NCBI GenBank assembly: GCA_965198825.1
Contig: CBDAQB010000003.1
Span: 2,170,001 to 2,234,000 of the forward strand
Direction: 5' to 3'
From: BOG-908 sp965198825
Lineage (GTDB): Bacteria > Pseudomonadota > Alphaproteobacteria > Acetobacterales > Acetobacteraceae
DNA length: 64,000 nucleotides
The position numbers and the translations under genes are program-made. Of this stretch, positions 31,317 to 39,905 are shown one piece after another; the stretch's first letter is position 1, and each line of letters begins with the position of its first letter. The notes beneath the pieces were generated by a model that saw only the letters and a list, made by a program, of their open reading frames with translations, did not search any database and was not told the origin of the DNA.

Positions 31317-31949
31317 ATGGGGCATAGCAGTTTTGGAACGGCGCAGGTGATGCGCGCTCGCAGCGAATTCGCCACGCTGCAGGAGGCGGACCGCATCCGG
31401 CGCGATCGCATCGAGCGCGACCGTGCAAGCCGCAGAGCGGAGTTGGAACGTGCTGCGACTGCCGACACGGTCCGAAAACTCCGCCGCGACATCATCGTGG
31501 TTCTCATGGAAAGCGGTGACATCACGCCTGAGCAGGCGCGCGCTGCCCGCGAGATCCTGAAGGTCTACACGGCCATCGCTGGTGCTCAGTCGATCAGAGG
31601 CAGTGCGTATGGCGAGCTGCGCGGTGGTTCGGACAACACCGACTGGCAGCCGGCCCTCTCACGTGCCTACCGCGAGCGATATTGCCCTTGGCGAGACGCC
31701 ATGGGGCTGAAAATGGTGCGTGGAACAACGAGCGTCGCGAGCCTGGTTTTTCTAATCGCCTGCGACAACATGGGTGTCAGGCAAGTCGCGGACCAGCTCA
31801 GAATGGATCAGCGAACGGTCAAGAGCGTGCTGCAGCAGGCGCTGCACGCTTATGCCGAGATGGCTGGATGGATCGAAACGACGATCCCTGAGAGCGTCTG
31901 CGAGAGCGTGCGCAGCGAAATCGTTCCCATCGCGAAAATGACCGCTTGA
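31317..31949 (+). CDS. HTH protein, putative late-gene regulator
   Basis: The protein has 210 residues. The N-terminus has a long charged helix (EADRIRRDRIERDRASRRAE). The C-terminus has a sigma-region-4-like HTH (GVRQVADQLRMDQRTVKSVL). It is the last gene before the late operon and is followed by a strong terminator, the arrangement of Q-type antiterminators or late activators. The start is GAGG-led (GCGGAGGCGATT ATG). The role is inferred from position. Confidence 0.6.
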   Translation: MGHSSFGTAQVMRARSEFATLQEADRIRRDRIERDRASRRAELERAATADTVRKLRRDIIVVLMESGDITPEQARAAREILKVYTAIAGAQSIRGSAYGELRGGSDNTDWQPALSRAYRERYCPWRDAMGLKMVRGTTSVASLVFLIACDNMGVRQVADQLRMDQRTVKSVLQQALHAYAEMAGWIETTIPESVCESVRSEIVPIAKMTA

Positions 31950-31998
31950 CTGGCCACCACGTTATTGGGTAGGAAATTCCCACGATCACGAAATTACG

Positions 31999-32025
31999 CC
32001 CGGCGCCCTTGGTGTCGGGTTTTTT
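31999..32025 (+). terminator. Rho-independent terminator before the late genes
   Basis: A 9-bp stem CCCGGCGCC/GGTGTCGGG (two G-U pairs) closes on CTT and is followed by six T residues. It lies between the putative late regulator and the first structural gene, so late transcription must start downstream or read through it. Confidence 0.8.
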
Positions 32026-32043
32026 GTTGTCAGGCGACCGTCG

Positions 32044-32742
32044 ATGATCCGCGTCTCTGTCAAGAGCGATTTCGACCGAGCGGCTCGCGCGTTGGATGCC
32101 ATCAAGTCTCAACAGCTGCCCTACGCAACAGCGCGGGCGCTGAACGATGCGGCGGCCGAAGCGCGTCAGCGCGTGACAAACGCCTTGCCTCAGATATTCG
32201 ACCGTCCCACCAGCTTCACGTTGCAGGGTTTGGCGATCAAGACAGCGAGCAAGACGTCGCTGCAGTCTGAAGTCTTCATTAAGCCGATCCAGGCTGGTTA
32301 CCTGCTGCACGAAGAGATCGGCGGCACGCGCATCCCTGCCGAAAACAGCCGTGTGCCAAGTGCTCAGGCCTTGATCGTGCCTGGTGCAATCGGCCTCGAT
32401 GCGCACGGCAACATTCCGTCTGGTGCGCTGAAACGTCTGGCGGCGCAGATCGGCGACAAAGCGGGTCGGAAGGCTAAACGCCGCAAGGCAGTCGCCAGCG
32501 TGAAGTCCCGCGAACAAGGGGTCTTCTACCTCAAAGGCCACGGGATTGGTGGGCGGAACCCTGGTGGCTACTTCCGCCGGTTGGCAGACGACAAGGTGCA
32601 ACGCCTCACCGGCTTCGAGCCCAGCACGCACTACCACGCGATCTTCCACTTCCGCACTCGCGTGGAGCAGGCCGTGCGCGCCACGTTCCGGCCCGCGCTC
32701 ATGCGCCGCCTGCGCGAAGCCATCGCATCGTCGAACCACTAG
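32044..32742 (+). CDS. Minor tail protein Z-like protein
   Basis: The protein has 232 residues. The beginning VSVKSDFDRAARALDAIKSQ, then ATARALNDAAAEARQRV and GYLLHEEIGGTRIP, resembles the prophage minor tail protein Z (GpZ) group, in which RALN-type segments and a Lys-rich middle are common. In lambda, Z helps tail completion. Here the gene lies ahead of the terminase instead of among the tail genes, so the role is not secure. Confidence 0.6.
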   Translation: MIRVSVKSDFDRAARALDAIKSQQLPYATARALNDAAAEARQRVTNALPQIFDRPTSFTLQGLAIKTASKTSLQSEVFIKPIQAGYLLHEEIGGTRIPAENSRVPSAQALIVPGAIGLDAHGNIPSGALKRLAAQIGDKAGRKAKRRKAVASVKSREQGVFYLKGHGIGGRNPGGYFRRLADDKVQRLTGFEPSTHYHAIFHFRTRVEQAVRATFRPALMRRLREAIASSNH

Positions 32743-32890
32743 ACCGAACCACGTCCACGCCGCGTGGAATGCGGAGCGCCCCGTAGAGCGGGTCCTTCCC
32801 GCCGGACCCGCCTACCGCGGGTATTTCGCGCCGCCTTTGAAAACAGTTTTTGTAGGGTTTGAAAAACGCTTTAAGTTGTTGGTGGTGTTG

Positions 32891-33505
32891 ATGTCTGAAC
32901 CGCCGGCACACGACCAGGCTGAGTTCGGCGCCGTGCGCGTGAACAAGGCCGAACTCGCGTCCATCCTCAAATGCTCGTTGCCGACACTCGACAAAATGCT
33001 GCGCCAGCACGGCGATGCGTTCCCGGTCATTCGGCGCGGCACAAACGGCGTCGAGTGGCAGTTCGATCCGGCCGCTGTCGTCGCCTTCCTGACCGAGCTC
33101 GACCAGGCCCGCATAGCCGCTGGCCAGGCTCGCGACGATCTGATGAGGCAATACACCCTCCCAGGCGTGTCAGCCGAGGAGGAAACCCCCGGCCTCACCG
33201 CCGGCGACCGCCTGAAACTCGCCCAGCTCCGCAAAATCGAGCGTGAAGAGCAGATCTCGGCCGGTTTCCTGATCGAAACCGCCAAAGTCCGATCCATCGT
33301 TTCCGCCGTGCTCATCAACCTCCGACGCGACCTCACCACCGGCATTCGCATTCCCTGCCGTGATGCAAACCTTCCAGAAACCGTCATCCGCTCCATCGAG
33401 GCGCGTTTTGCCGACGCGCAGCGCAACGCGGTCGCCACCCTGCGGAAGCAGCTTCTGACCGATCCGGAAACCCTCAACCATGGAGACGAACCAGCCCTCC
33501 TCTAA
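32891..33505 (+). CDS. Terminase small subunit, Nu1 type
   Basis: The protein has 204 residues. A winged HTH at the N-terminus (VNKAELASILKCSLPTLDKM, then RRGTNGVEWQFDPAAVVAFL) matches Nu1/DUF1441 proteins. It is followed by LKLAQLRKIEREEQISAGFL and a helical region for assembly. It recognises the packaging site and recruits the large subunit. The ATG at 32891 is chosen because upstream in-frame sequence is not protein-like. It overlaps the large-subunit gene by 26 bases. Confidence 0.85.
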   Translation: MSEPPAHDQAEFGAVRVNKAELASILKCSLPTLDKMLRQHGDAFPVIRRGTNGVEWQFDPAAVVAFLTELDQARIAAGQARDDLMRQYTLPGVSAEEETPGLTAGDRLKLAQLRKIEREEQISAGFLIETAKVRSIVSAVLINLRRDLTTGIRIPCRDANLPETVIRSIEARFADAQRNAVATLRKQLLTDPETLNHGDEPALL

Positions 33506-35681
33506 CGCCGCCGCCAGCTACGCCGACCCTGCCGCGCTGATCGCCCAGGTCCTGCTGAGCTTTAACCCGCCAGAGCGTATCTCCACCGCCGACTGGGCTG
33601 CTGCGAACCGCTATCTCGAGAACCACGGCGGCGGCTACGTCGGCCTCTGGACGCACGAAAAAGCGCCCTACCTCGTCGGCATCATGGATGCGCTCGACAG
33701 TCCGGATTACACGACCGTCGCGCTGGCTAAACCGGGCCAATGCGGGGGCACCGAATCGGCGCTCAACTGGCTGCTCAAGTCCGTCGCGACCGATCCGGCC
33801 GCCATGCTTTGGTATATGCCGACGGAAGACACGGTCGAAGCCTACGTCAAGAAAGTCGTCAATCCGGCGATCGAATCCCACGCGCAGATCCGCAATCGCC
33901 TGGGCGCGGAGCGCACGGACAACAGCCTGAAGTTCAAGGGCTTCGCCGGCATGCCGGTCGAGTTCCTGCCCGCCACGCGTAGCCACCTGATCAGCAAATC
34001 AGCGCCGCGTATCGTCATGGATGAATGGGACGCGGTCGACCTCCAGGGCACCGATCCCAAGACGCTCCTCGATGTCCGTCGCCAAACGTTCGGCCGCGAA
34101 AGCAAGCTCTTCGCGCTATCGCACATGGACCGTGCGCGCGGCAGCAAGCCGGCGCTCTGGACCAGCGGCATCATGTCGCTCTACCGCGATAGCACCCGGT
34201 GCACCTGGTGGTGGCCCTGCCCGCAGTGCGGCATGCACAGTTCGCCGAACCCAGGCACCCGCTTCCACATGTCGCTCGAATACGATGCAGAAGCGTCGCT
34301 CGACGATATCGCGGACCAGGCCCACCTGCTGTGCCCGCACAACGGCTGCATCGTGCTCGACACCGACCGCCGCGCCATGAACGCGCGCGGCAAGTGGATC
34401 GGCCATGGTCAAAACATCGACGAGGAGACTGGAGAGATCACCGGCGCGCTCGCGCCCAACGACACCGCCGGCTTCTGGATCGTCGGTGTCATGTCGCCCT
34501 TCCTGTTCGGCGGCATAGGTGGCCTTGCCCGTGCGCTCGTGAAGGCGCAGCGCGACGACGAAGCCGAAGGCATCGATCGCTCCGCCCGTGAAGTCTGCGT
34601 CAAGCAGCTTGGCGTGCCTCACGACCCGCCGAACACCGCCGGCACAGTCGACGCTGAAACGCTTGCCAACCGCGCGGACGAAACCCTGCGCCTCGGCATC
34701 GTGCCCGCCGGTGTTCGCTTCATCACCTGCGCCATCGACGTCCAGGGCAACCGCTTCGAGGTCATCTTCCGCGGCTGGGGCGTGGACCGCGAAAGCTGGA
34801 TCATCGACCGCCGCATCTTCCGCGAGATTAGCGGCATCCCGGCCGATCCAGCCACAAACAAGGAGGCCTGGGACCACGTTTTTACCGTCTGCATGCTCGC
34901 CGAATTCCCTCTCGACGATGCAACCGGCCGCGTCATGCGCGTCCGCGCCGTCGCTTGCGACTCAGGCGGCCAGGCTGGCGTGACGCAGCAGGCCTATGAC
35001 GCCTGGCGCCGCCGCCGCACAGCAGTCGACGGCACCCGCGCGAAGATGATGGGCATCGTCGGCGGCCGTGAAACCTACAACCTGTTGCTCCTAAAAGGGG
35101 CATCCGGCTTCAACGCCAGCACGCTCTCGGTGGTCAAGCCAGACGCACAGCGTTCGGACAGGCGCGCCGCGGCCCGTGGCGAGGTGCCGCTCGGCGTCTT
35201 CAGCCCAACCAGCTTCAAGGATCAGCTGGCCACTCAACTGCGCCGCGCTGAGCCGGGTCCCGGCTACGTGCACGTGCCTGCCCCGCTCCGCGAGCCAAAG
35301 CCGCCTTACCGCTTCTTCGAGCAGCTGGTGGCCGAGAAAAAGGCCCTCAACGGCCGTTGGGAGAAGACGTCCGCCCGCAACGAGGCGCTGGACCTCATGG
35401 TCATGAATGCCGTCATCGCCCATCTCCACGCCCCGTCACGCTTTGACTGGACGCGCCCTCCACCATGGGCCCGCGCCTGGGATCAGAACCCGCTGGTAGG
35501 CCCGCCCACGCCCGCTGTGACACCTGCCGAGGTTGCCGTTCGCCTCGTCCAGGCGCTCGCACCATCGATTGTCACCACCACGCCCCCTGCGCCTCAACCA
35601 GCCCCGGCAACGGGCATCGCTCCGCCGCCAGGCGCTCGCCTGTCTCTGAAGCAGATCATCGCCCAGGGTGCGCGCGCATGA
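33480..35681 (+). CDS. Terminase large subunit, GpA family
   Basis: The protein has 733 residues, a typical GpA length. The ATPase shows a divergent Walker A around LAKPGQCGGTESALNW (about 82-97) and a Walker B-like RIVMDEWDAVD. Zinc-type Cys pairs are in WWPCPQCGMH and LLCPHNGC. The nuclease domain has CAIDVQGNRFEVIFRGWG and later AVACDSGGQAG. It packages DNA into lambda-type heads, probably as cos cutting. It overlaps the small subunit upstream and the next gene by ATGA. Confidence 0.93.
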   Translation: METNQPSSNAAASYADPAALIAQVLLSFNPPERISTADWAAANRYLENHGGGYVGLWTHEKAPYLVGIMDALDSPDYTTVALAKPGQCGGTESALNWLLKSVATDPAAMLWYMPTEDTVEAYVKKVVNPAIESHAQIRNRLGAERTDNSLKFKGFAGMPVEFLPATRSHLISKSAPRIVMDEWDAVDLQGTDPKTLLDVRRQTFGRESKLFALSHMDRARGSKPALWTSGIMSLYRDSTRCTWWWPCPQCGMHSSPNPGTRFHMSLEYDAEASLDDIADQAHLLCPHNGCIVLDTDRRAMNARGKWIGHGQNIDEETGEITGALAPNDTAGFWIVGVMSPFLFGGIGGLARALVKAQRDDEAEGIDRSAREVCVKQLGVPHDPPNTAGTVDAETLANRADETLRLGIVPAGVRFITCAIDVQGNRFEVIFRGWGVDRESWIIDRRIFREISGIPADPATNKEAWDHVFTVCMLAEFPLDDATGRVMRVRAVACDSGGQAGVTQQAYDAWRRRRTAVDGTRAKMMGIVGGRETYNLLLLKGASGFNASTLSVVKPDAQRSDRRAAARGEVPLGVFSPTSFKDQLATQLRRAEPGPGYVHVPAPLREPKPPYRFFEQLVAEKKALNGRWEKTSARNEALDLMVMNAVIAHLHAPSRFDWTRPPPWARAWDQNPLVGPPTPAVTPAEVAVRLVQALAPSIVTTTPPAPQPAPATGIAPPPGARLSLKQIIAQGARA

Positions 35682-35893
35682 CGAACCGCGAAATCGAGCT
35701 GCTACGCCGCGATCTCCCGCGGAACGAAATCGCGAACTTCAACCAGGTCGTCTACGACGCGGCGCTCGCCTGGGACAACGTCACCTACGCGCAGATCATC
35801 AAGGTCTGCCTCGTCTCGGCCGAGCTGTTCATGATCGCGCATTGCGGTCTCGAGAAGCTCGGCCGCGCAGCCTACACCACCAGGTCATCCTAG
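35678..35893 (+). CDS. Small hypothetical protein after terminase
   Basis: The protein has 71 residues and is helical (MTNREIELLRRDLPRNEI, AQIIKVCLVSAELFMIA). It starts in an ATGA overlap with the terminase gene. Small helical proteins are common here in lambda-type head operons. No family is recognised. Confidence 0.55.
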   Translation: MTNREIELLRRDLPRNEIANFNQVVYDAALAWDNVTYAQIIKVCLVSAELFMIAHCGLEKLGRAAYTTRSS

Positions 35894-35918
35894 ACCGCAA
35901 TCGACAGGAAACCGATCG

Positions 35919-36224
35919 ATGTCCGGCTCCCAGCCCCCTTATGTGCTGGGATCGTTCCCTGTCGGCAACGCCTCCGCGACCGGCGCTTTCGCCGGGCTGC
36001 CACCTGTGATTTTGAGCCAGTATCTCGCCGATGCGCTCGCCGCCTTGCACAAGCTCGACTGCGGCGAGAAGGAAGCCGTCGTCTCCTACGGCGAAGGAAG
36101 CGGCCAGAAGTCGGTCACCTTCACGCGCACGACCGAATATGCCCTCCGCAATCACATCGACGAGCTGAAGCGCGCCCTCGGCCTCATGGGTCGCCGCTCA
36201 GCCATCCCGGTCGTTTTCACGTGA
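35919..36224 (+). CDS. Head-tail joining protein gpW-like
   Basis: The protein has 101 residues. The middle (YLADALAALHKLDCGEKEAV, then VTFTRTTEYALRNHIDELKR) carries the gpW pattern of helix, beta hairpin and helix. In lambda, gpW stabilises the packaged head at the connector. It is in the expected place between terminase and portal. Confidence 0.8.
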   Translation: MSGSQPPYVLGSFPVGNASATGAFAGLPPVILSQYLADALAALHKLDCGEKEAVVSYGEGSGQKSVTFTRTTEYALRNHIDELKRALGLMGRRSAIPVVFT

Positions 36225-36237
36225 CGGATGACCTGCG

Positions 36238-37917
36238 GTGACAGGACGCACATTGCTCGACGGGCGCGGATCGCCGATCTCCGCACGCGACATCGCCGCG
36301 ATCCGCATGCGTGCCAGCCTGGTGCCATCGCCAGAGGGTGGCACGTCAGGCTTCGCCTACGACGGCGCCGTGCCTCGCAACCAGGAGATGCTCGCCTGGC
36401 AGCCGTGGATCAGGTCGCCTGATAGCGAGATCAACTTCGACCGCGACCGCATGGTCGCCCGCGCGCGCGACCTGGTGCGCAACGATGGCTGGGCGAAGGG
36501 TGCGATCAACCGCTTTCTCGATGCGGCCATTGGATCAAGCTTTTTCCCGGTGCCGCAACCAAATTGGGAGGCGCTCAGCCGCTGGACAGGCCTGAAGTTC
36601 GACGCCGCCTGGGCGAAGGAATTCAAGTCCGCGATCAAGGCAGAGTGGAAACTGTTCGCCAACAGCCGCACCTGCGACGCGACTGAGACGCAGAATTTCG
36701 CGCAGATGATGCGCAGCAACATGCGTCACAAGGTGCTGGACGGCGACGGCCTGGTCATGCCGATCTGGGATCCTGACGCCGACTTCGGTGCCTACGCCAC
36801 TCGGTTCCTGGTGGTGAACCCAGACCGTCTCTCCAACCGCAACCAGATGATCGACACGCACGCCTGGCGCGGCGGCGTCCACATCAACGATCGCGGCGGC
36901 CCGATCGGCTACGCCATCCGCCGCGCGCACCAGTACGATCCCTACGACAACATGATGGCCTTCACCTGGGACGAATTCGACAGGCAGACAGCCTGGGGCC
37001 GGCCGATCGTGGTGCACGACTTCGACCGGGACAGTGCGGGTCAGCATCGCGGCACAGGCATCCTCGCCGAAGTGCTCGGCCGCTTCCGCATGCTCAACAA
37101 GTTCGACGCCAGCAGCCTGCAGGCCGCAGTGCTTCGCTGCGTCATGGGTTTTTTCATCACCAGCTCGCAGAACAGCGCCGATGTCGGCGATGCGCTCGAG
37201 GCGCAGGCCGGCGCAGGTGCCGGCAACGAGGAGTTCTTTCAGAACCTGGCAAGCGCCCTCTACCAGCAGCAGCCGGTGACGGTCGGCGGCATGCGCATTC
37301 CCGTGCTCGCGCCGAACGACAAGATCCAGACGGTGCAGGGTGGCAGCCACGTAGACGACTACAAGGAGTTCCACAGCTCGGCCATCCGCCTCATCGCCGC
37401 CGGCACCGGACAAGCCGATCAGGAGGTGAGCGGCGATTTCCGCGACGTGAACTACAGCAGTTATCGCGGCGCCATGGCGCAATCGTGGAAGAACAGCATT
37501 CGCCGCCGCACCGATTACGCGGTGAACACGGCCACGCCGCTCTACGGCTGCTTCGTCGAAGAGTTCTGCGGCCGCTTCCCGGGCGCGCTTCCAAATGGCG
37601 CCGACCTGGATCCGAAGTCATCCGGTTATCTCTTCGGCGACCTCCGCACTGCCGTGATCGACTGCCGCTGGATCGGTCCGGGCCGTGGCTGGATCGACCC
37701 GGTCAAGGAACGCCAGGGTGAAGTGCTGGGCCTCGATGCTGGTTTCGGCACGCTCGAGGATAGCTGCGCAGACATCGAAGGCGAGGACTGGGAAGATCGT
37801 GTCACCCAGCGTGCCGCCGAGGTCGCGAAGTTCCATGAGCTCGGCCTGAGACTGCCGCAAGTCTACACCGGCGCCGAGCCGGCGCAGGACGAAGATCGGA
37901 AGCCGCAACCGGTATGA
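36238..37917 (+). CDS. Portal protein, lambda family
   Basis: The protein has 559 residues. Family segments include RMVARARDLVRNDGWAKGAI near the N-terminus, GDGLVMPIW, NPDRLSNRN, and FRDVNYSSYRGAMAQSWKN in the C-half. It forms the dodecameric DNA channel of the head. The start is GTG, one base after a stop region in another frame. It overlaps the next gene by ATGA. Confidence 0.93.
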   Translation: MTGRTLLDGRGSPISARDIAAIRMRASLVPSPEGGTSGFAYDGAVPRNQEMLAWQPWIRSPDSEINFDRDRMVARARDLVRNDGWAKGAINRFLDAAIGSSFFPVPQPNWEALSRWTGLKFDAAWAKEFKSAIKAEWKLFANSRTCDATETQNFAQMMRSNMRHKVLDGDGLVMPIWDPDADFGAYATRFLVVNPDRLSNRNQMIDTHAWRGGVHINDRGGPIGYAIRRAHQYDPYDNMMAFTWDEFDRQTAWGRPIVVHDFDRDSAGQHRGTGILAEVLGRFRMLNKFDASSLQAAVLRCVMGFFITSSQNSADVGDALEAQAGAGAGNEEFFQNLASALYQQQPVTVGGMRIPVLAPNDKIQTVQGGSHVDDYKEFHSSAIRLIAAGTGQADQEVSGDFRDVNYSSYRGAMAQSWKNSIRRRTDYAVNTATPLYGCFVEEFCGRFPGALPNGADLDPKSSGYLFGDLRTAVIDCRWIGPGRGWIDPVKERQGEVLGLDAGFGTLEDSCADIEGEDWEDRVTQRAAEVAKFHELGLRLPQVYTGAEPAQDEDRKPQPV

Positions 37918-38141
37918 CGCACCGTCATCATCCATCGCGGCTGGCGCCGGTCGCGAGCGCGGCGCGGGTCTATCCAGAGCCTGGCTATTACTGGGTCAGA
38001 AGCAGCAACCCGAAGTTTTCGACCGAACTGCCGATCATCGCGGAACTCAGCCTCATGACATGGCACTACGCCGGTCTCGCCGAGGTCGACGACTTTGCTG
38101 TCAACGAAATCGTCTCTGACCGGATCGTCTTCGAACAATAG
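37914..38141 (+). CDS. Small hypothetical protein
   Basis: The protein has 75 residues starting MTHRHHPSRLAPVASAARVY, followed by PGYYWVRSSN and an acidic end. It overlaps the portal gene by ATGA. The function is unknown; genes of this size and place recur in lambda-type head operons. Confidence 0.5.
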   Translation: MTHRHHPSRLAPVASAARVYPEPGYYWVRSSNPKFSTELPIIAELSLMTWHYAGLAEVDDFAVNEIVSDRIVFEQ

Positions 38142-38156
38142 CCGAGGCTCGAAAAC

Positions 38157-38237
38157 ATGCTCGGCCTTCTCAAAATCATCGGCTTCGTCGCCTGGTTCCG
38201 CGGCATCGCCCGTCTCTTCAGCCGTTCTCAGGAGTAA
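38157..38237 (+). CDS. 26-residue hydrophobic micropeptide
   Basis: The ORF encodes MLGLLKIIGFVAWFRGIARL plus six residues: an amphipathic or membrane helix with basic residues. GAGG lies nine bases upstream of its ATG, and its end carries the AGGAG that serves the next gene. It could be real and translationally coupled, or merely the leader of the next gene. Confidence 0.4.
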   Translation: MLGLLKIIGFVAWFRGIARLFSRSQE

Positions 38238-38242
38238 CAAGC

Positions 38243-38617
38243 ATGCGTCATTCAGCCCTTGTCCGCCTTTGCCTGCTCGGTGTCGCGTGCCTCGCGCTTT
38301 CGGCTTGCGGCAACAAGGATCAGGCCAAAATCGTCACCGCCCTGCAGACGACGCCGGGCCAGCTCTTCTGTGCACTCGACAAGTCCGGCGGCCAGGTCGT
38401 CGTCGGCCTGATCGACGGCGTTGCCACGGCAAAAGCCGGCACGCTCGCACCGGTTGCGATCCTCGCGACCAACCAGCTCGCCTCCACGGTACAGGCCGAT
38501 TGCGCGCTCGCCGCGCAGAACGCTGGCGCCACTTCTGGCGTGCCTGTCTCGCCGCCTCCATCTGCCGCCGTCGTTGCGACCGTCGCCATCGATCCCTCGA
38601 AAGCTGCGGGTTCCTAG
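38243..38617 (+). CDS. Small lipoprotein
   Basis: The protein has 124 residues. A clear lipobox (LALSAC) ends a hydrophobic signal (LVRLCLLGVACLALSAC), and a Gly/Ala-rich domain with two further Cys residues follows. Phage lipoproteins act in superinfection exclusion or as spanins. Position in the head operon argues for exclusion or an accessory role. AGGAG lies eight bases before the ATG. Confidence 0.65.
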   Translation: MRHSALVRLCLLGVACLALSACGNKDQAKIVTALQTTPGQLFCALDKSGGQVVVGLIDGVATAKAGTLAPVAILATNQLASTVQADCALAAQNAGATSGVPVSPPPSAAVVATVAIDPSKAAGS

Positions 38618-38651
38618 CTTCAGCCTTCGAAACACACCAAAGGGAGCGCTC

Positions 38652-38780
38652 ATGTCATTCGATGACGAGGACACGAGCGCAAACCCGCTAGGCGGCGCGC
38701 GCGCCGTCATTGTCGGCCACTTAGGTGGCGCCATCTGCTGGGCCGTCATCGTCGCGGTCGCATGGGGCGTGTTCGGATGA
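38652..38780 (+). CDS. Small membrane protein
   Basis: The protein has 42 residues: an acidic N-terminus (MSFDDEDTSANPLGG) and one membrane helix (ICWAVIVAVAWGVFG). GGGAGCG precedes the ATG and the stop overlaps the protease start (ATGA). It is a candidate pinholin or accessory membrane peptide; the role is unknown. Confidence 0.45.
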   Translation: MSFDDEDTSANPLGGARAVIVGHLGGAICWAVIVAVAWGVFG

Positions 38781-39646
38781 ACCGCTTCGCCCACATCACG
38801 CAAAAGCTTTTCAACGAGCCTCTCGCCTTGCATCCGCGCAAGGCCGAGATCGTCATGGCGGCACTCGCCGACCGTTTTAACATCGGCTCGGTCACCATCA
38901 ACCAGATGGCGCCACAGGCCAGCGTCATGAGCGACGACTGGGGTTTTGACGACGCCGCGCACAGCGACACGCCTTATGACCTGAAGCAGGGCGTGGGGAT
39001 CGTGAGCATCGAGGGAACGCTCGTCCAGAAGCTGGGGAGCATGCGCCCGTACAGCGGGATGTGCGGTTACGACGGCATCCGATCCTGCTTCTGCGAAGCG
39101 ATGAAGGATCCTGAAGTCAAGGCGATCGCCCTGCATATCGACAGCCCTGGCGGCGAGGTGGCGGGGTGCTTCGACCTCGTCGACCTCATCACCGCGGCAC
39201 GCGGCACAAAGCCCATTTGGGCCATCCTCGATGAGTGCGCCTTCAGCGCCGCATACGCCATCGCCTCGGCTGCAGACCATATCACCATACCGCGCACCGG
39301 CGGCGCCGGCAGCATCGGCGTCATCGCCATGCTCGTCGATCTCAGTCAGGCGCTGCAGAAAGCCGGCCTAAAGGTCAACATCATCCAGTTTGGCGCACGC
39401 AAGGCCGATGGCAACCAGTTCCAGGCGCTTCCAAAGGAAGCGCGTGACCGCTTCCAGGCGCAAATCGATATGCTCGGCGGGCTCTTCGTCGAAACCGTTG
39501 CAAGCAATCGCAGCCTTGACGCGTCCGACATCATCGACATGGAGGCCGCGACCTTCATGGCGGGCGACGCGCTCGCGCAAGGCCTTGTGGATGCCGTCAT
39601 GAGCCCGGCCGAAGCCTTTGCCGACCTCGTCTCGCGTATTTCGTAA
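38777..39646 (+). CDS. S49 (SppA/ClpP-like) capsid maturation protease
   Basis: The protein has 289 residues. The S49 core has the oxyanion/nucleophile region ALHIDSPGGEVAG, the catalytic Ser in DECAFSAAYAIAS, and TGGAGSIGVIAM. The lambda homologue gpC cleaves head proteins during assembly. In many relatives the protease continues into a C-terminal scaffold domain; here it stops at 39646 and the scaffold-like domain is a separate gene at 39906. The ATG at 38777 overlaps the previous stop; an earlier in-frame ATG at 38762 is unlikely. Confidence 0.9.
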   Translation: MNRFAHITQKLFNEPLALHPRKAEIVMAALADRFNIGSVTINQMAPQASVMSDDWGFDDAAHSDTPYDLKQGVGIVSIEGTLVQKLGSMRPYSGMCGYDGIRSCFCEAMKDPEVKAIALHIDSPGGEVAGCFDLVDLITAARGTKPIWAILDECAFSAAYAIASAADHITIPRTGGAGSIGVIAMLVDLSQALQKAGLKVNIIQFGARKADGNQFQALPKEARDRFQAQIDMLGGLFVETVASNRSLDASDIIDMEAATFMAGDALAQGLVDAVMSPAEAFADLVSRIS

Positions 39647-39686
39647 ATCGCCACTCTCACCGTCATCCGCCTGAAAGGACATCCCC

Positions 39687-39866
39687 ATGCAATCGTTCGT
39701 CGCTTGGGCCAAGCAAAAGACCACCATTTTGGGCTTCTCCACGCTTCTCGGCACTGCGGCCGCGCTGCTGAACGGCAGCATGGACTGGAAGGCGGCCGTT
39801 CCCGTCCTGATCGGCGCGGCGTCGGCGATGCTGTTCCCTGAGCACGTCGCGGTCCCAAGCACGTAA
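39687..39866 (+). CDS. Small holin-like membrane protein
   Basis: The protein has 59 residues. Two hydrophobic helices (TTILGFSTLLGTAAALL and AAVPVLIGAASAMLF) flank a short polar turn, and the N-terminus carries Lys. This fits a small class II holin-like topology. A purine-rich site (CTGAAAGGACA) precedes the ATG. It sits between the protease and its likely scaffold, far from the lysin at 54428, so holin function is uncertain. Confidence 0.55.
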   Translation: MQSFVAWAKQKTTILGFSTLLGTAAALLNGSMDWKAAVPVLIGAASAMLFPEHVAVPST

Positions 39867-39905
39867 TCGCCGACCCCATCATTTCAAAACACTGGAGCCA
39901 ACGTC

